The notes beneath the pieces are model-generated. The model saw nothing but the letters and a program-made list of their open reading frames with translations, was not told the DNA's origin and ran no database searches. The translations under genes were made by a program, and so were the position numbers. This document shows, piece by piece, positions 32,995 to 40,088 of a DNA stretch of 64,000 bases; within the stretch, counting starts at the first letter, position 1, and every line of letters starts with the position of its first letter. This stretch comes from Pseudomonas sp. Irchel s3f7. GTDB lineage: Bacteria > Pseudomonadota > Gammaproteobacteria > Pseudomonadales > Pseudomonadaceae. The stretch lies in contig NZ_FYDO01000011.1 in the NCBI RefSeq assembly GCF_900187615.1, forward strand, positions 116,849-180,848. Reading direction: 5' to 3'.

Positions 32995-33133
32995 TGCCTG
33001 CGATTCGGTATCAGCCCCTCTCCCGCCCCCCAACGCAACGCCTTAGAAAATTTCGAAAGTGTACAAAATCAAGGCGAATAGCCATTATGCATGGAGATAC
33101 GAGTGCGTATCGTCCATCACCCTGGGGATTTAA

Positions 33134-33943
33134 ATGCTCGTAGACGTCTCAAAGTCAGTCCGTTTATTAGCGGCAGCTTACTGTTTTGCAGGCGTAAGTG
33201 GGTGTGCTTCCGATGGCGGTGCAGGAGAATTAGCCGTAGTGGGCCTTGTAATAGGGGCGGCGAGCATGGATTCGGGGGCCTTGTTAGGTGCGGCTGCAGT
33301 CGGCACGGGGCTGATGGTCGCGGCGTCTATGTCTGGGGGGGACGATGTAAAAACGAACACTACGCCTTCCGCGCCATCACCGGCCGTCGTCCCACCTGTG
33401 ACAGCGCCAATAGCCCTCGTCACCCCCACAACAAACACCAATAAGTCTGTGCAGGGCTCGTCGCTGGAGGAGTTTTTGGCCAGAGAAACGGTTGCAAAGT
33501 ATCAGGGCCGATCGTGCGACTACTTACAGCTTTCTTTGGCTGACGCGGACTCTTTGATAGCCTCTACCGGCCCCATAGCTCCGCAAGTGGGACGTGCTCA
33601 AAAATCTGCAGTGACGGAATCACTTAAAGATAGAAATTGCCCTACGCTGTCCCCGCTGGCAGGCCGCATCGGGGCATCCATCGATACAATTGATCCTGTT
33701 AAAGCACCACAGCTAAAGCTTCCAACAGCTGGCGTATGGATTAATAGTGTTTCTCCTGGCAGTAACGCTGAAAAGGCCGGGCTATCAAGAGGTGATGTCG
33801 TGGTGGCAATCAATGACAACCCCATTAAAGATACAGCTGACTTTCGCTTAGCCATTGGCCAATCAGCCATCGGGTCTACAGCCAGACTTAAGGTCTGGCA
33901 TGCACAAAAATTCTACGATGCGCCCGTCCTAATAGGTCAATAA
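33134..33943 (+). CDS. Lipoprotein with C-terminal PDZ domain (second copy of the architecture)
   Basis: The protein has 269 residues. Lipobox VSGC (Cys24) predicts lipid anchoring; a Gly/Ala-rich segment (about 30-70) follows, then a Pro/Thr linker, a two-cysteine segment (GRSCDYLQL..., DRNC) and a PDZ-like domain (about 175-269: GRIGASID, KAGLSRGDVVVAINDNPI, LKVWH). No protease domain. It stands alone between two terminators near the repressor, suggesting expression in the lysogen. The order of parts equals that of the minus-strand lipoprotein at 9451-10128. Confidence 0.8.
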   Translation: MLVDVSKSVRLLAAAYCFAGVSGCASDGGAGELAVVGLVIGAASMDSGALLGAAAVGTGLMVAASMSGGDDVKTNTTPSAPSPAVVPPVTAPIALVTPTTNTNKSVQGSSLEEFLARETVAKYQGRSCDYLQLSLADADSLIASTGPIAPQVGRAQKSAVTESLKDRNCPTLSPLAGRIGASIDTIDPVKAPQLKLPTAGVWINSVSPGSNAEKAGLSRGDVVVAINDNPIKDTADFRLAIGQSAIGSTARLKVWHAQKFYDAPVLIGQ

Positions 33944-33965
33944 CGCTTTGCCCCCATCTACAGAG

Positions 33966-33989
33966 AGCCCGCCACTGAGCGGGCTTTTT
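33966..33989 (+). terminator. Intrinsic terminator after the PDZ lipoprotein
   Basis: Stem AGCCCGC/GCGGGCT with a 6-base loop and five T, 23 bases after the stop codon. Confidence 0.8.
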
Positions 33990-34029
33990 GCTGCCTGCTA
34001 CGCTTTTCTTTAGACACAGGAGAAAGGCC

Positions 34030-34272
34030 ATGCCCCTGCCAGACGATCCTACCCCCGCCCTGCTCCACCGCCTCAACGAGAACATCATGGCCCTAGGCTG
34101 TGCCGTTGAAGAGATCGGTATTTGGATCGATCAGCGCGGCTCCACGGAGGTATCCAATCAAATCAACGAGCATCTAAAAGTACTGGAAAACAACAGTGAT
34201 GCTATTGCCGAACTGTTGGTTGACCTTATCGCCAGGTGGAAGCCTGAAGTGGAGGAAGATCCCGAGGACTGA
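34030..34272 (+). CDS. Small acidic helical protein
   Basis: The protein has 80 residues from MPLPDDPTPALLHRLNENIM, with CAGGAGAAAGGCC before the start. Mostly helical and acidic (WKPEVEEDPED at the end), heptad-like middle (INEHLKVLENNSDAIAELLV). It stands alone between terminators. Function unknown. Confidence 0.65.
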   Translation: MPLPDDPTPALLHRLNENIMALGCAVEEIGIWIDQRGSTEVSNQINEHLKVLENNSDAIAELLVDLIARWKPEVEEDPED

Positions 34273-34290
34273 AGTCGACCCGACTAGATA

Positions 34291-34313
34291 AGCCCGCCGA
34301 ACGCGGGCTTTTT
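34291..34313 (+). terminator. Intrinsic terminator between convergent genes
   Basis: Stem AGCCCGC/GCGGGCT with five T on the plus strand, after the small acidic gene and before the end of the convergent DUF1654 gene; a weaker A/T flank could also serve the minus strand. Confidence 0.75.
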
Positions 34314-34321
34314 ATCGCCCA

Positions 34322-34633
34322 TCAAAAAGGCGCCGCCTCCTCCACCGGCTCGTTAACTTCTACCGGCCGATCTTCCTCAGCGCACGCCTCCCACTTCAAC
34401 GTCACCGACTCGTCATCGTTGAAGGTCATATCTATGCCATCCGTTTCGGATAGCAAGCCCATCACCTCCTCCCACTCCCGATCTCCATCCGTGTCCAGGC
34501 GATGAATCGTCACCCAGCGCTGAGTCTGCGCGACCGGGTGATTGATCATTGACGATACGCGCAGCCCTAGCCGCTCTATCCCGCTGATTTCCTGACGCTC
34601 TACTGGTTTTTCTTGCCTCTTCGACTTCGCCAT
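34322..34633 (-). CDS. DUF1654 protein under a LexA box
   Basis: The protein has 103 residues from MAKSKRQEKPVERQEISGIE, behind AGGAGC. SGIERLGLRVSSMINHPVAQ is the DUF1654 signature, a small family almost confined to Pseudomonas. The acidic C-terminus (PVEVNEPVEEAAPF) is typical. A perfect LexA half-site pair lies 16-31 bases upstream of the start, so it should be induced by DNA damage. Function unknown; a role in prophage induction is inference. Confidence 0.85.
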   Translation of the reverse strand: MAKSKRQEKPVERQEISGIERLGLRVSSMINHPVAQTQRWVTIHRLDTDGDREWEEVMGLLSETDGIDMTFNDDESVTLKWEACAEEDRPVEVNEPVEEAAPF

Positions 34634-34648
34634 ACTTGCTCCTTGATG

Positions 34649-34664
34649 CTGTATATCCATACAG
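34649..34664 (-). promoter_or_regulatory. LexA (SOS) box
   Basis: CTGTATATCCATACAG: perfect 6-bp inverted halves and the CTGT-N8-ACAG consensus. It lies immediately upstream of the DUF1654 start on the minus strand, where LexA would block transcription or its start. Confidence 0.85.
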
Positions 34665-34746
34665 GTTTAGCAAAGCTTATATCAGTCACTCGAAAATGTA
34701 ACCCCTGAACATAAGGCGGTGATTCGTGAAAAAATCACAGAAATAA

Positions 34747-34789
34747 TTAGGCATTACCTATTTACAGATATTAGGCATTGGCTTATTGT
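34747..34789 (+). promoter_or_regulatory. PL-like promoter with the same operators as at PR
   Basis: TTTACA (34761-34766) and TATTGT (34784-34789) are 17 bp apart. TTAGGCATTGGCTTA (34771-34785) occupies the spacer and TTAGGCATTACCTAT (34747-34761) abuts the -35, the same placement as at the Cro promoter. The shared sequence is about TAAGSCAWTRCCTWA. This promoter should start the rightward early operon when the repressor is lost. Confidence 0.75.
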
Positions 34790-34853
34790 CCACCCATCGC
34801 AGCGACACACAGCCACTGCGAAGGGCCTCAAAGGGTCCGCTCCGATCAGGAGT

Positions 34854-34940
34854 CGCTCTTTAACAATCAGCGCAATACGAACAAAGACGGCACTGCCTCT
34901 ACGGCGACCGGAGATCAGATAGCCCCGAAAGGCTACCAAC
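34854..34940 (+). promoter_or_regulatory. boxA and structured leader (nut-like antitermination site)
   Basis: CGCTCTTTAACA (34854-34865) equals the bacterial boxA that binds NusB/S10 in rRNA leaders and phage nut sites, about 65 bases after the PL-like -10. Downstream lie small hairpins, including TAGCC-CCGAAA-GGCTA (about 34919-34934), CGAGG-ACCA-CCTCG and GAGC-GAAAG-GCTC (about 34940-34985). A boxB partner protein is not identified. The 34634-35081 gap otherwise has no gene. Confidence 0.6.
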
Positions 34941-35081
34941 GCGAGGACCACCTCGACGGCTGACTAGAGCGAAAGGCTCGAACCGCGTGAATGACCCGCT
35001 AAGCGGTGCCAGAAGGAACGGAATTTTCACTGATGCACCTGGTTACTCGGGTGCATTGGGAAAACAACCGGAGACAGCAGC

Positions 35082-35354
35082 ATGCAGATCAACCAGCAGA
35101 AAACGGTGCAAGTCGACGTGACCGAGTTGCACCTGCACATCAAGGTGCGCGACGGCTTCGCTGCCGGCCTGAAGGATGCACAGGGCGAAGAAGTAGGCAG
35201 CTACGAAGGCTACGTGCCGGACTTCTTCCCCGGCGATCACTACGGCGACTACCTGATCCTCAACATCGATCTGGAAACCGGACAGATCAAGAACTGGAAG
35301 AAGCCAACCACTGGCGACATCGAAAAGATGCTCGCTCAGGGTGAAGACGACTGA
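35082..35354 (+). CDS. First protein of the rightward early operon
   Basis: The protein has 90 residues from MQINQQKTVQVDVTELHLHI, with GGAGAC upstream. Central VGSYEGYVPDFFPGDHYGDY and acidic C-terminus; soluble and beta-rich at the start. It is first after the PL-like promoter and boxA leader, a place where phages often code host-takeover proteins. It is not Arg-rich, so it is not an obvious N-type antiterminator. Family not recognised. Confidence 0.7.
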   Translation: MQINQQKTVQVDVTELHLHIKVRDGFAAGLKDAQGEEVGSYEGYVPDFFPGDHYGDYLILNIDLETGQIKNWKKPTTGDIEKMLAQGEDD

Positions 35355-35412
35355 ACAGCCAGCGCCACGTCAGCCTGACGAAAACTGCCCTATACCGGTG
35401 ATGGTTGAGGAA

Positions 35413-35559
35413 GTGGGTGGTCACTTCGAATCCGGTTAACCCACCCGAGCACCTGGTACTCCCCAGCACCAGGCCGCATCGGAGTGTGATCTGCGCCGAC
35501 GGTAGGCCAAAGCACCGGGGAAAGCGCGCACCGGTAAGCCAGATCACACCCCGATGCGG
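35413..35559 (+). ncRNA. Highly structured RNA region in the early transcript
   Basis: Three hairpins occur in a row. First GTGGGT/ACCCAC (35413-35444). Second CCTGGT/ACCAGG (35452-35473). Third, abutting it, a 19-bp stem with one mismatch: CCGCATCGGAGTGTGATCT (35474-35492) pairs with 35541-35559, enclosing 48 bases that can fold further. The 35355-35712 gap has no gene with a ribosome site. Antitermination element, RNA regulator and DNA-level dyad are all open. Confidence 0.5.
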
Positions 35560-35712
35560 ACGATTCTGCACCGCGCAACGCGGCCCCCTGCATCAACCTT
35601 TCAATTCAAACACCCACCCGCATGCACTCCCCTCCGCGCCCAACGGCAACCAGCGGAATGGATGAGTGCAGCCGGGTTTTGTTGGATCAACACCGCCACT
35701 CTGGAGGCGACC

Positions 35713-36108
35713 ATGAACGCACTCGCAGCAGCACAGTCCCGCTGGGACCACATGACCCCTTGCGACACCTCGGCGCGTGATGAGGCCGCAGACAATTGGT
35801 CCTACAACGCCGCTGAGCAGCTGGTGCTGGGCTGTGACGTTGTGATTCGCACTCGCCGCCAGACGAAGGTCATCGGGTACGCGGAGTTTCTCGGCAAGAT
35901 TCAGACGCAGCTGAATCAGCGCCAGATCGACGGAGAGGACAACGAGGACCTCTTTGCTCAGTTAGTGGTCGCTGCAATCAAGGGCGGCAACGTAAGGGGC
36001 TTCGCGGAAAAACTGCTCGGCCCGCACGGCCTTCAGGACATCGCCCTAGAACTGGTCGAACCTTGGTTTGATCTGGCAGTGGAGCAAGCCCGGGAGGATG
36101 TCGACTGA
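35713..36108 (+). CDS. Early phage protein of unknown function
   Basis: The protein has 131 residues from MNALAAAQSRWDHMTPCDTS, with CTGGAGG 7 bases upstream; the frame from 35554 lacks a site. WSYNAAEQLVLGCDVVIRTR and the C-terminal LELVEPWFDLAVEQAREDVD are helical. It overlaps the next gene by one base (TGATG). Function unknown. Confidence 0.65.
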   Translation: MNALAAAQSRWDHMTPCDTSARDEAADNWSYNAAEQLVLGCDVVIRTRRQTKVIGYAEFLGKIQTQLNQRQIDGEDNEDLFAQLVVAAIKGGNVRGFAEKLLGPHGLQDIALELVEPWFDLAVEQAREDVD

Positions 36109-36299
36109 TGAGCCCGCACATCCTCATCGATGAAGCGCTGGATAGCCTCGCTCATCCAGACAGCCCGCCAGGCAACAGCATTCTGGTTCAGCAGATCATC
36201 ACCAACCTGATGACCGATCAGTTGATCACCCTCGAAGAGTTCAGCCACTACTGCCAGCGCCTGCTTAAGCAATGCAGGCAGCGCAAGGAGTTCGCATGA
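36108..36299 (+). CDS. Small early phage protein
   Basis: The protein has 63 residues starting MSPHILIDEALDSLAHPDSP. Helical, ending basic with two cysteines (YCQRLLKQCRQRKEFA). Coupled by start/stop overlaps to both neighbours. Function unknown. Confidence 0.6.
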   Translation: MSPHILIDEALDSLAHPDSPPGNSILVQQIITNLMTDQLITLEEFSHYCQRLLKQCRQRKEFA

Positions 36300-36517
36300 G
36301 TACACCACTGGTTAAAACGCTGATCGACGAGCAGCTCGACGAACTGCCAGAGCATATGGCCGTGCCAAGCGACCGCCTGCTGATGGTGTTCAAGGGGCTG
36401 ACGATGTGGGACGCCATGCAGGCAGCGGAGCGGGCTCACATCGAAAACCCGCAAGCCTGGAGCCGGCGTGCATGCCTATGCGGTGAATGGACTTTGGCGT
36501 ATGAGGTGCGGGCTTGA
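36296..36517 (+). CDS. Small early phage protein
   Basis: The protein has 73 residues from MSTPLVKTLIDEQLDELPEH, start overlapping the previous stop (ATGA). LMVFKGLTMWDAMQAAERAH is helical; CLCGEWTLAYEVRA ends it. Coupled to the next, TTG-started gene. Function unknown. Confidence 0.55.
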   Translation: MSTPLVKTLIDEQLDELPEHMAVPSDRLLMVFKGLTMWDAMQAAERAHIENPQAWSRRACLCGEWTLAYEVRA

Positions 36518-36630
36518 CCTCCTACCAGCGTGCCAAGCGTCTCTACACCTGGCGCGGCTCGGCCATCGCCCTGCTGCTCTTCACTGCCTGGATGCTGGCA
36601 AGCGCCTACTCCGGCCAGCTCACCCAATAA
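36514..36630 (+). CDS. Single-helix membrane micro-protein
   Basis: The protein has 38 residues, TTG start overlapping the previous stop (TTGA): basic N-terminus YQRAKRLYTWRG followed by one hydrophobic helix SAIALLLFTAWMLASA. The positive-inside arrangement predicts an inner-membrane peptide. Small proteins like this recur at this place in Pseudomonas phages; function unknown. Confidence 0.5.
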   Translation: MTSYQRAKRLYTWRGSAIALLLFTAWMLASAYSGQLTQ

Positions 36631-36674
36631 CTCACACCTTCAAACGCTGCGTGCATCGCGGCCAAGGATTTCTC

Positions 36675-37775
36675 ATGTCCGCAGAACAGCAACTGGCCGT
36701 CGTGCCGCCCCAAGAAACCACTCTGGCTGTCTACTCCGCCGAAAAAGGCCTGGAGCCTTGGCTGCAGGTGATCCGCAGCAAGATCGATGGCTTCACGCCG
36801 GACATCAGTACCCGCAAGGGTCGTGATGCAATCGCATCAATGGCCTATGCAGTTGCCCGCTCCAAAACAGCGCTGGACGACGTCGGCAAGAAGCTGGTCG
36901 CCGATCTGAAGGAAGTCCCAAAGAAGATCGACGCCGAGCGCAAGCGCGTCCGGGACACGCTGGACTCATGGCAGGAAGAGGTCCGCCGTCCGCTGAATGA
37001 GTGGCAGGCCGCCGAGGACGCCCGGGTCGACAAACACAACGATGCAATCGAGCGTCTCCGGCTGCTGGCCGTGAATCTGGACGGCATCACCGCCGAAGAT
37101 CTGGCCGACCGCGTCGCACAGCTTGAAGCAGTTGCCCTGGGCGACGACTGGGAAGAGTTCGAACCGGAGGCTGCTCGCGCCAAAGACAAGGCACTGGGTG
37201 TGCTTCGCGCTGCCCTCGCCGCCCGCCAGCAGTACGAAGCCGAACAGGCTGAACTGGTCCGTCTGCGCGAAGAGAAGGAAGCCCGAGATAAGAAGGACAA
37301 CGAGGACCGCATTGCCCGTGAAGCCGCTGAGCGTGCCACGCGGGAGGCCGAGGAAAAGGCTAAGCGTGAGCGTGACGCAGAAGCTCAGCGAGTCCGTGAC
37401 CAGCAGGCAGCCGCTGAGAAGCGCGAGAACGACCTGAAGTTGCAGACCGCTGAAGCAGAACGTCGTGCCGAGCAGGCAAAACGCGAGCAGCTTGAGGCAG
37501 AGCAGAAGGCTGAGCGTGACCGCTTGGAAGCGGTTGAGCGACAGAAGCAAGCCGTCGAGCAGGCGCGACTGGATGAAAAAGCCAGGGCGGACGCAGCAGC
37601 AGACGAAATCCTGCGCCAAGAGCGGCTGCGCGAGGCCGACAAGGAGCACAAGAAGACCATCTGCCTCGCCGCACAGAAAGCCCTAATAGCTGGTGGCATT
37701 GATGAAGAAGTGGCGAAGGCCGTCATCATCCTGATCCACCAGCGCAAGATCCCCGCCATTTCAATTCAGTACTGA
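36675..37775 (+). CDS. Large coiled-coil protein preceding the recombination genes
   Basis: The protein has 366 residues from MSAEQQLAVVPPQETT, with AAGGA 8 bases upstream. A globular N-terminus (about 1-120, DISTRKGRDAIASMAYAVAR) is followed by a long Glu/Lys/Arg/Ala coiled coil (about 190-330) and a short C-terminal domain (TICLAAQKALIAGGIDEEVA). It is coded directly before ERF, a common arrangement; it may be a structural or DNA-associated partner of the annealing system. Exact role unknown. Confidence 0.7.
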   Translation: MSAEQQLAVVPPQETTLAVYSAEKGLEPWLQVIRSKIDGFTPDISTRKGRDAIASMAYAVARSKTALDDVGKKLVADLKEVPKKIDAERKRVRDTLDSWQEEVRRPLNEWQAAEDARVDKHNDAIERLRLLAVNLDGITAEDLADRVAQLEAVALGDDWEEFEPEAARAKDKALGVLRAALAARQQYEAEQAELVRLREEKEARDKKDNEDRIAREAAERATREAEEKAKRERDAEAQRVRDQQAAAEKRENDLKLQTAEAERRAEQAKREQLEAEQKAERDRLEAVERQKQAVEQARLDEKARADAAADEILRQERLREADKEHKKTICLAAQKALIAGGIDEEVAKAVIILIHQRKIPAISIQY

Positions 37776-37782
37776 GGTCGCC

Positions 37783-38565
37783 ATGAGCAATCTTGCAGTG
37801 ACAGAAAAGGTCGAGCGCGTGCCGGCCATTCAAACCGAGTCGGCAACCATCATGTCGATCATCCAGCAGGTGGCCATGAGCCCCGACGCTGACATCGACA
37901 AGATGGAGCGCCTGATGGCCATGCATGAGCGCTTCCAGGCGCAGCAGGCCAAGCAGCAGTACGACGATGCACTGGCCCAGATGCAGGAAGAAATGCCGGT
38001 GATCGGCGAGCGCGGTGGCATCAAGGACAAGAGCGGCCGAATCCAGAGCACCTACGCACTCTGGGAAGACATCAACGAAATGATCAAGCCAGTGATGGCC
38101 AAGTATGGCTTTGCCCTCACCTTTCGCACGCCGCGCAACGAGCGAGGCATCGAGGTCGAGGGCGTGCTGAGCCACCGGGCCGGGCACCGTGAAGTGACAT
38201 CGATCGTCTTGCCGGTGGATACCTCCGGCAGCAAGAACGGCGTGCAGGCCGTGGCTTCCAGCGTCAGCTACGGCAAGCGGTACACCGCAGGCCTGCTACT
38301 GAACATCACCACTACCGGCGAAGACGATGACGGCAACGGCCCGGCCGCACAGGTAACGCCGCGCGTGACTTCTGCCCAGGCCGCGCAGCTCGCCATGCTG
38401 CTGGAGAAGTGCAGCGACAAAGCGAAGTCCGCTTTCACCGGCATCCACGGCACACCGACCTCCGTTGAGAAATCCATGTTTGACCAGGTGTTGGCCATGC
38501 TCACCAAGTCAGCCACCCAAAACAGCAAAACCACCGAAGGGAAAGACGATGAAAATCATCAGTAA
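37783..38565 (+). CDS. erf: ERF family single-strand annealing protein
   Basis: The protein has 260 residues. The ERF core spans about 40-190: EEMPVIGERGGIKDKSGRIQ, STYALWEDINEMIKPVMAKY, GFALTFRTP, and GVQAVASSVSYGKRYTAGLL. It anneals complementary single strands in RecA-independent recombination and pairs with the adjacent exonuclease. It overlaps that gene by 17 bases. Confidence 0.93.
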   Translation: MSNLAVTEKVERVPAIQTESATIMSIIQQVAMSPDADIDKMERLMAMHERFQAQQAKQQYDDALAQMQEEMPVIGERGGIKDKSGRIQSTYALWEDINEMIKPVMAKYGFALTFRTPRNERGIEVEGVLSHRAGHREVTSIVLPVDTSGSKNGVQAVASSVSYGKRYTAGLLLNITTTGEDDDGNGPAAQVTPRVTSAQAAQLAMLLEKCSDKAKSAFTGIHGTPTSVEKSMFDQVLAMLTKSATQNSKTTEGKDDENHQ

Positions 38566-39166
38566 CGTTGAGCAAGGGACTCAAGAGTGGCTGGACCTGC
38601 GCCTGGGTATCGTGACCTGCTCGGAGCTGGACACCTTGCTGGTCAACGGCAAGGGCGAAGCTGGTTTCGGCGCCGGCGCATTCACCTACATGAACACGCT
38701 CATCGGCGAACGCATCACCGGTGAAGCTGCCGACCCATTCCAAGGTAACCGGCACACCGAGCGCGGTCATGAGTACGAAGGCATTGCCCGCGGCCTGTAC
38801 CAGTCGCAACTGGATGTCACCACCGAGCAGGTCGGCATCATCCTGAATCACGGAATTGGCTACTCGCCAGATTCGCTGATCAGCGAAGACGGCCTGTGCG
38901 AGATCAAAACCAAGCTGCCTAAATTTCAGGTGGAAGTGATCCTGTCCGGCGAGATACCGAAGGAACACATCGCGCAGTGCCAGGGTGGCCTCTGGGTGTC
39001 GGACCGAGAGTGGATCGACTTCGTCAGCTACTGGCCGGGCATGAAGCTGTTCGTGAAGCGTGCCTACCGCGACGAAGTAATGATTCGCAAGATGGGCGAA
39101 CGGGTCAAAACCTTCTACGAAATCCTCGACGAGCGCATGAATCGCGTGCTCGGCATCGCCGCTTAA
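38549..39166 (+). CDS. YqaJ-type phage exonuclease (lambda exo-like)
   Basis: The protein has 205 residues from MKIISNVEQGTQEWLDLRLG. EWLDLRLGIVTCSE starts the family; the metal-binding core is YSPDSLI...GLCEIKTK (about 105-125, D, E and K conserved), then HIAQCQGGLWVS. It resects DNA ends 5' to 3' to supply single strands to ERF. Confidence 0.92.
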   Translation: MKIISNVEQGTQEWLDLRLGIVTCSELDTLLVNGKGEAGFGAGAFTYMNTLIGERITGEAADPFQGNRHTERGHEYEGIARGLYQSQLDVTTEQVGIILNHGIGYSPDSLISEDGLCEIKTKLPKFQVEVILSGEIPKEHIAQCQGGLWVSDREWIDFVSYWPGMKLFVKRAYRDEVMIRKMGERVKTFYEILDERMNRVLGIAA

Positions 39167-39175
39167 GGACATTCC

Positions 39176-39649
39176 ATGCCAACACTTACCGACGTCGGCC
39201 GCATTGGCCGTGACGCTGAACTGCGCTTCACCCCTAGCGGTGACCCCGTGATCAATCTGGCGCTGGCCTGCGACTACGGCCGCAAAGGCCAGGACGGCAA
39301 GCGCCCGACCCAATGGGTTGACGCCACCCTCTGGGGCAAGCAGGCCGAAGCCATGGCGCCCTACCTGCTCAAGGGCCAGCAGGTCTACTTCACCATGGAC
39401 GACGCCCACATCGAAACCTACGCCAAGACCGGCGGCGGTGAGGGCTTCAAGCTGACCGGCAAAATCATCCTGATCAAGTTCGTCGGCTCACCGCCTCAGG
39501 CCGCCAATCAACCGCAGCAGCAGGCCAGGCCGCAACAATCCCGGCAACAGGCGGCAGCTCGGCCAGCGAAAAACCAGCAAGCCGCGCCGCCCGACAGCTT
39601 CGACGACGACATCCCCTTCGCGCCCCTCCACCATTTAAACGGTGCCTGA
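39176..39649 (+). CDS. ssb: Single-stranded DNA-binding protein
   Basis: The protein has 157 residues. OB-fold (about 1-105): VGRIGRDAELRFTPSGDPVI, WVDATLWGKQAEAMAPYLLK; Gln/Ala/Pro-rich linker (about 108-140), and an acidic tip DSFDDDIPFAPL close to the canonical DDDIPF but followed by about ten more residues. It protects and organises single strands during phage recombination and replication. Confidence 0.93.
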   Translation: MPTLTDVGRIGRDAELRFTPSGDPVINLALACDYGRKGQDGKRPTQWVDATLWGKQAEAMAPYLLKGQQVYFTMDDAHIETYAKTGGGEGFKLTGKIILIKFVGSPPQAANQPQQQARPQQSRQQAAARPAKNQQAAPPDSFDDDIPFAPLHHLNGA

Positions 39650-39650
39650 C

Positions 39651-40007
39651 ATGGACCAAGAATTCGTAGAAGCCGCAAAGCGGCAAAGTGGACTGGAGGC
39701 GGCGAAAGCTGCCTTCTTTGCATCCGGAGGTCAGGCTCAACTGATCCCAATAGGCGTCGGAAAGGACAGTCCCGGCATAGAGGCACTTCCGAAGCCGGCA
39801 TACGGTTATCGCACCATCGAGGCGGCAAAAAGCAAGCGCGGGCGACCCATCAGCGGTGAGGTAAAGGCCGCCCTGGCCGCACAGTTAGTGGAGTGCAAAG
39901 CAGCCGGCATGTCTCGGTACAAAGCGAGTAAGCACCTCGGCATCAGCGAAACGCTATGCCGCCGGCTGATCGCCGATTACTCGCTCGACTTCCCGGCATC
40001 AGCCTGA
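39651..40007 (+). CDS. Phage protein with C-terminal HTH
   Basis: The protein has 118 residues from MDQEFVEAAKRQSGLEAAKA. The C-terminus has a recombinase/resolvase-type helix-turn-helix (AAGMSRYKASKHLGISETLC, RRLIADY) behind a basic AT-hook-like KSKRGRP. It starts one base after ssb ends (a GTG at 39642 is an alternative). A DNA-binding role is likely; target unknown. Confidence 0.65.
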   Translation: MDQEFVEAAKRQSGLEAAKAAFFASGGQAQLIPIGVGKDSPGIEALPKPAYGYRTIEAAKSKRGRPISGEVKAALAAQLVECKAAGMSRYKASKHLGISETLCRRLIADYSLDFPASA

Positions 40008-40088
40008 TGCGCAGGATGGTTCGAGTTCAGCAACGCAAACGGCAGACCTGGCTGGGAATGCCGGCCAGCGGAATAGAAGAGGCAGGCC

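Noticed and set aside
32588..33133. Repeated GCCCGGC hairpins as a possible CRISPR-like array
   Set aside because: They are individual terminator-type hairpins with unequal spacing and no constant repeat-spacer structure; no CRISPR was found anywhere in the window.
35413..35444. TTCGAATCC stretch resembling a tRNA T-loop
   Set aside because: No acceptor stem, anticodon arm or CCA can be built around it; treated as part of the structured RNA.
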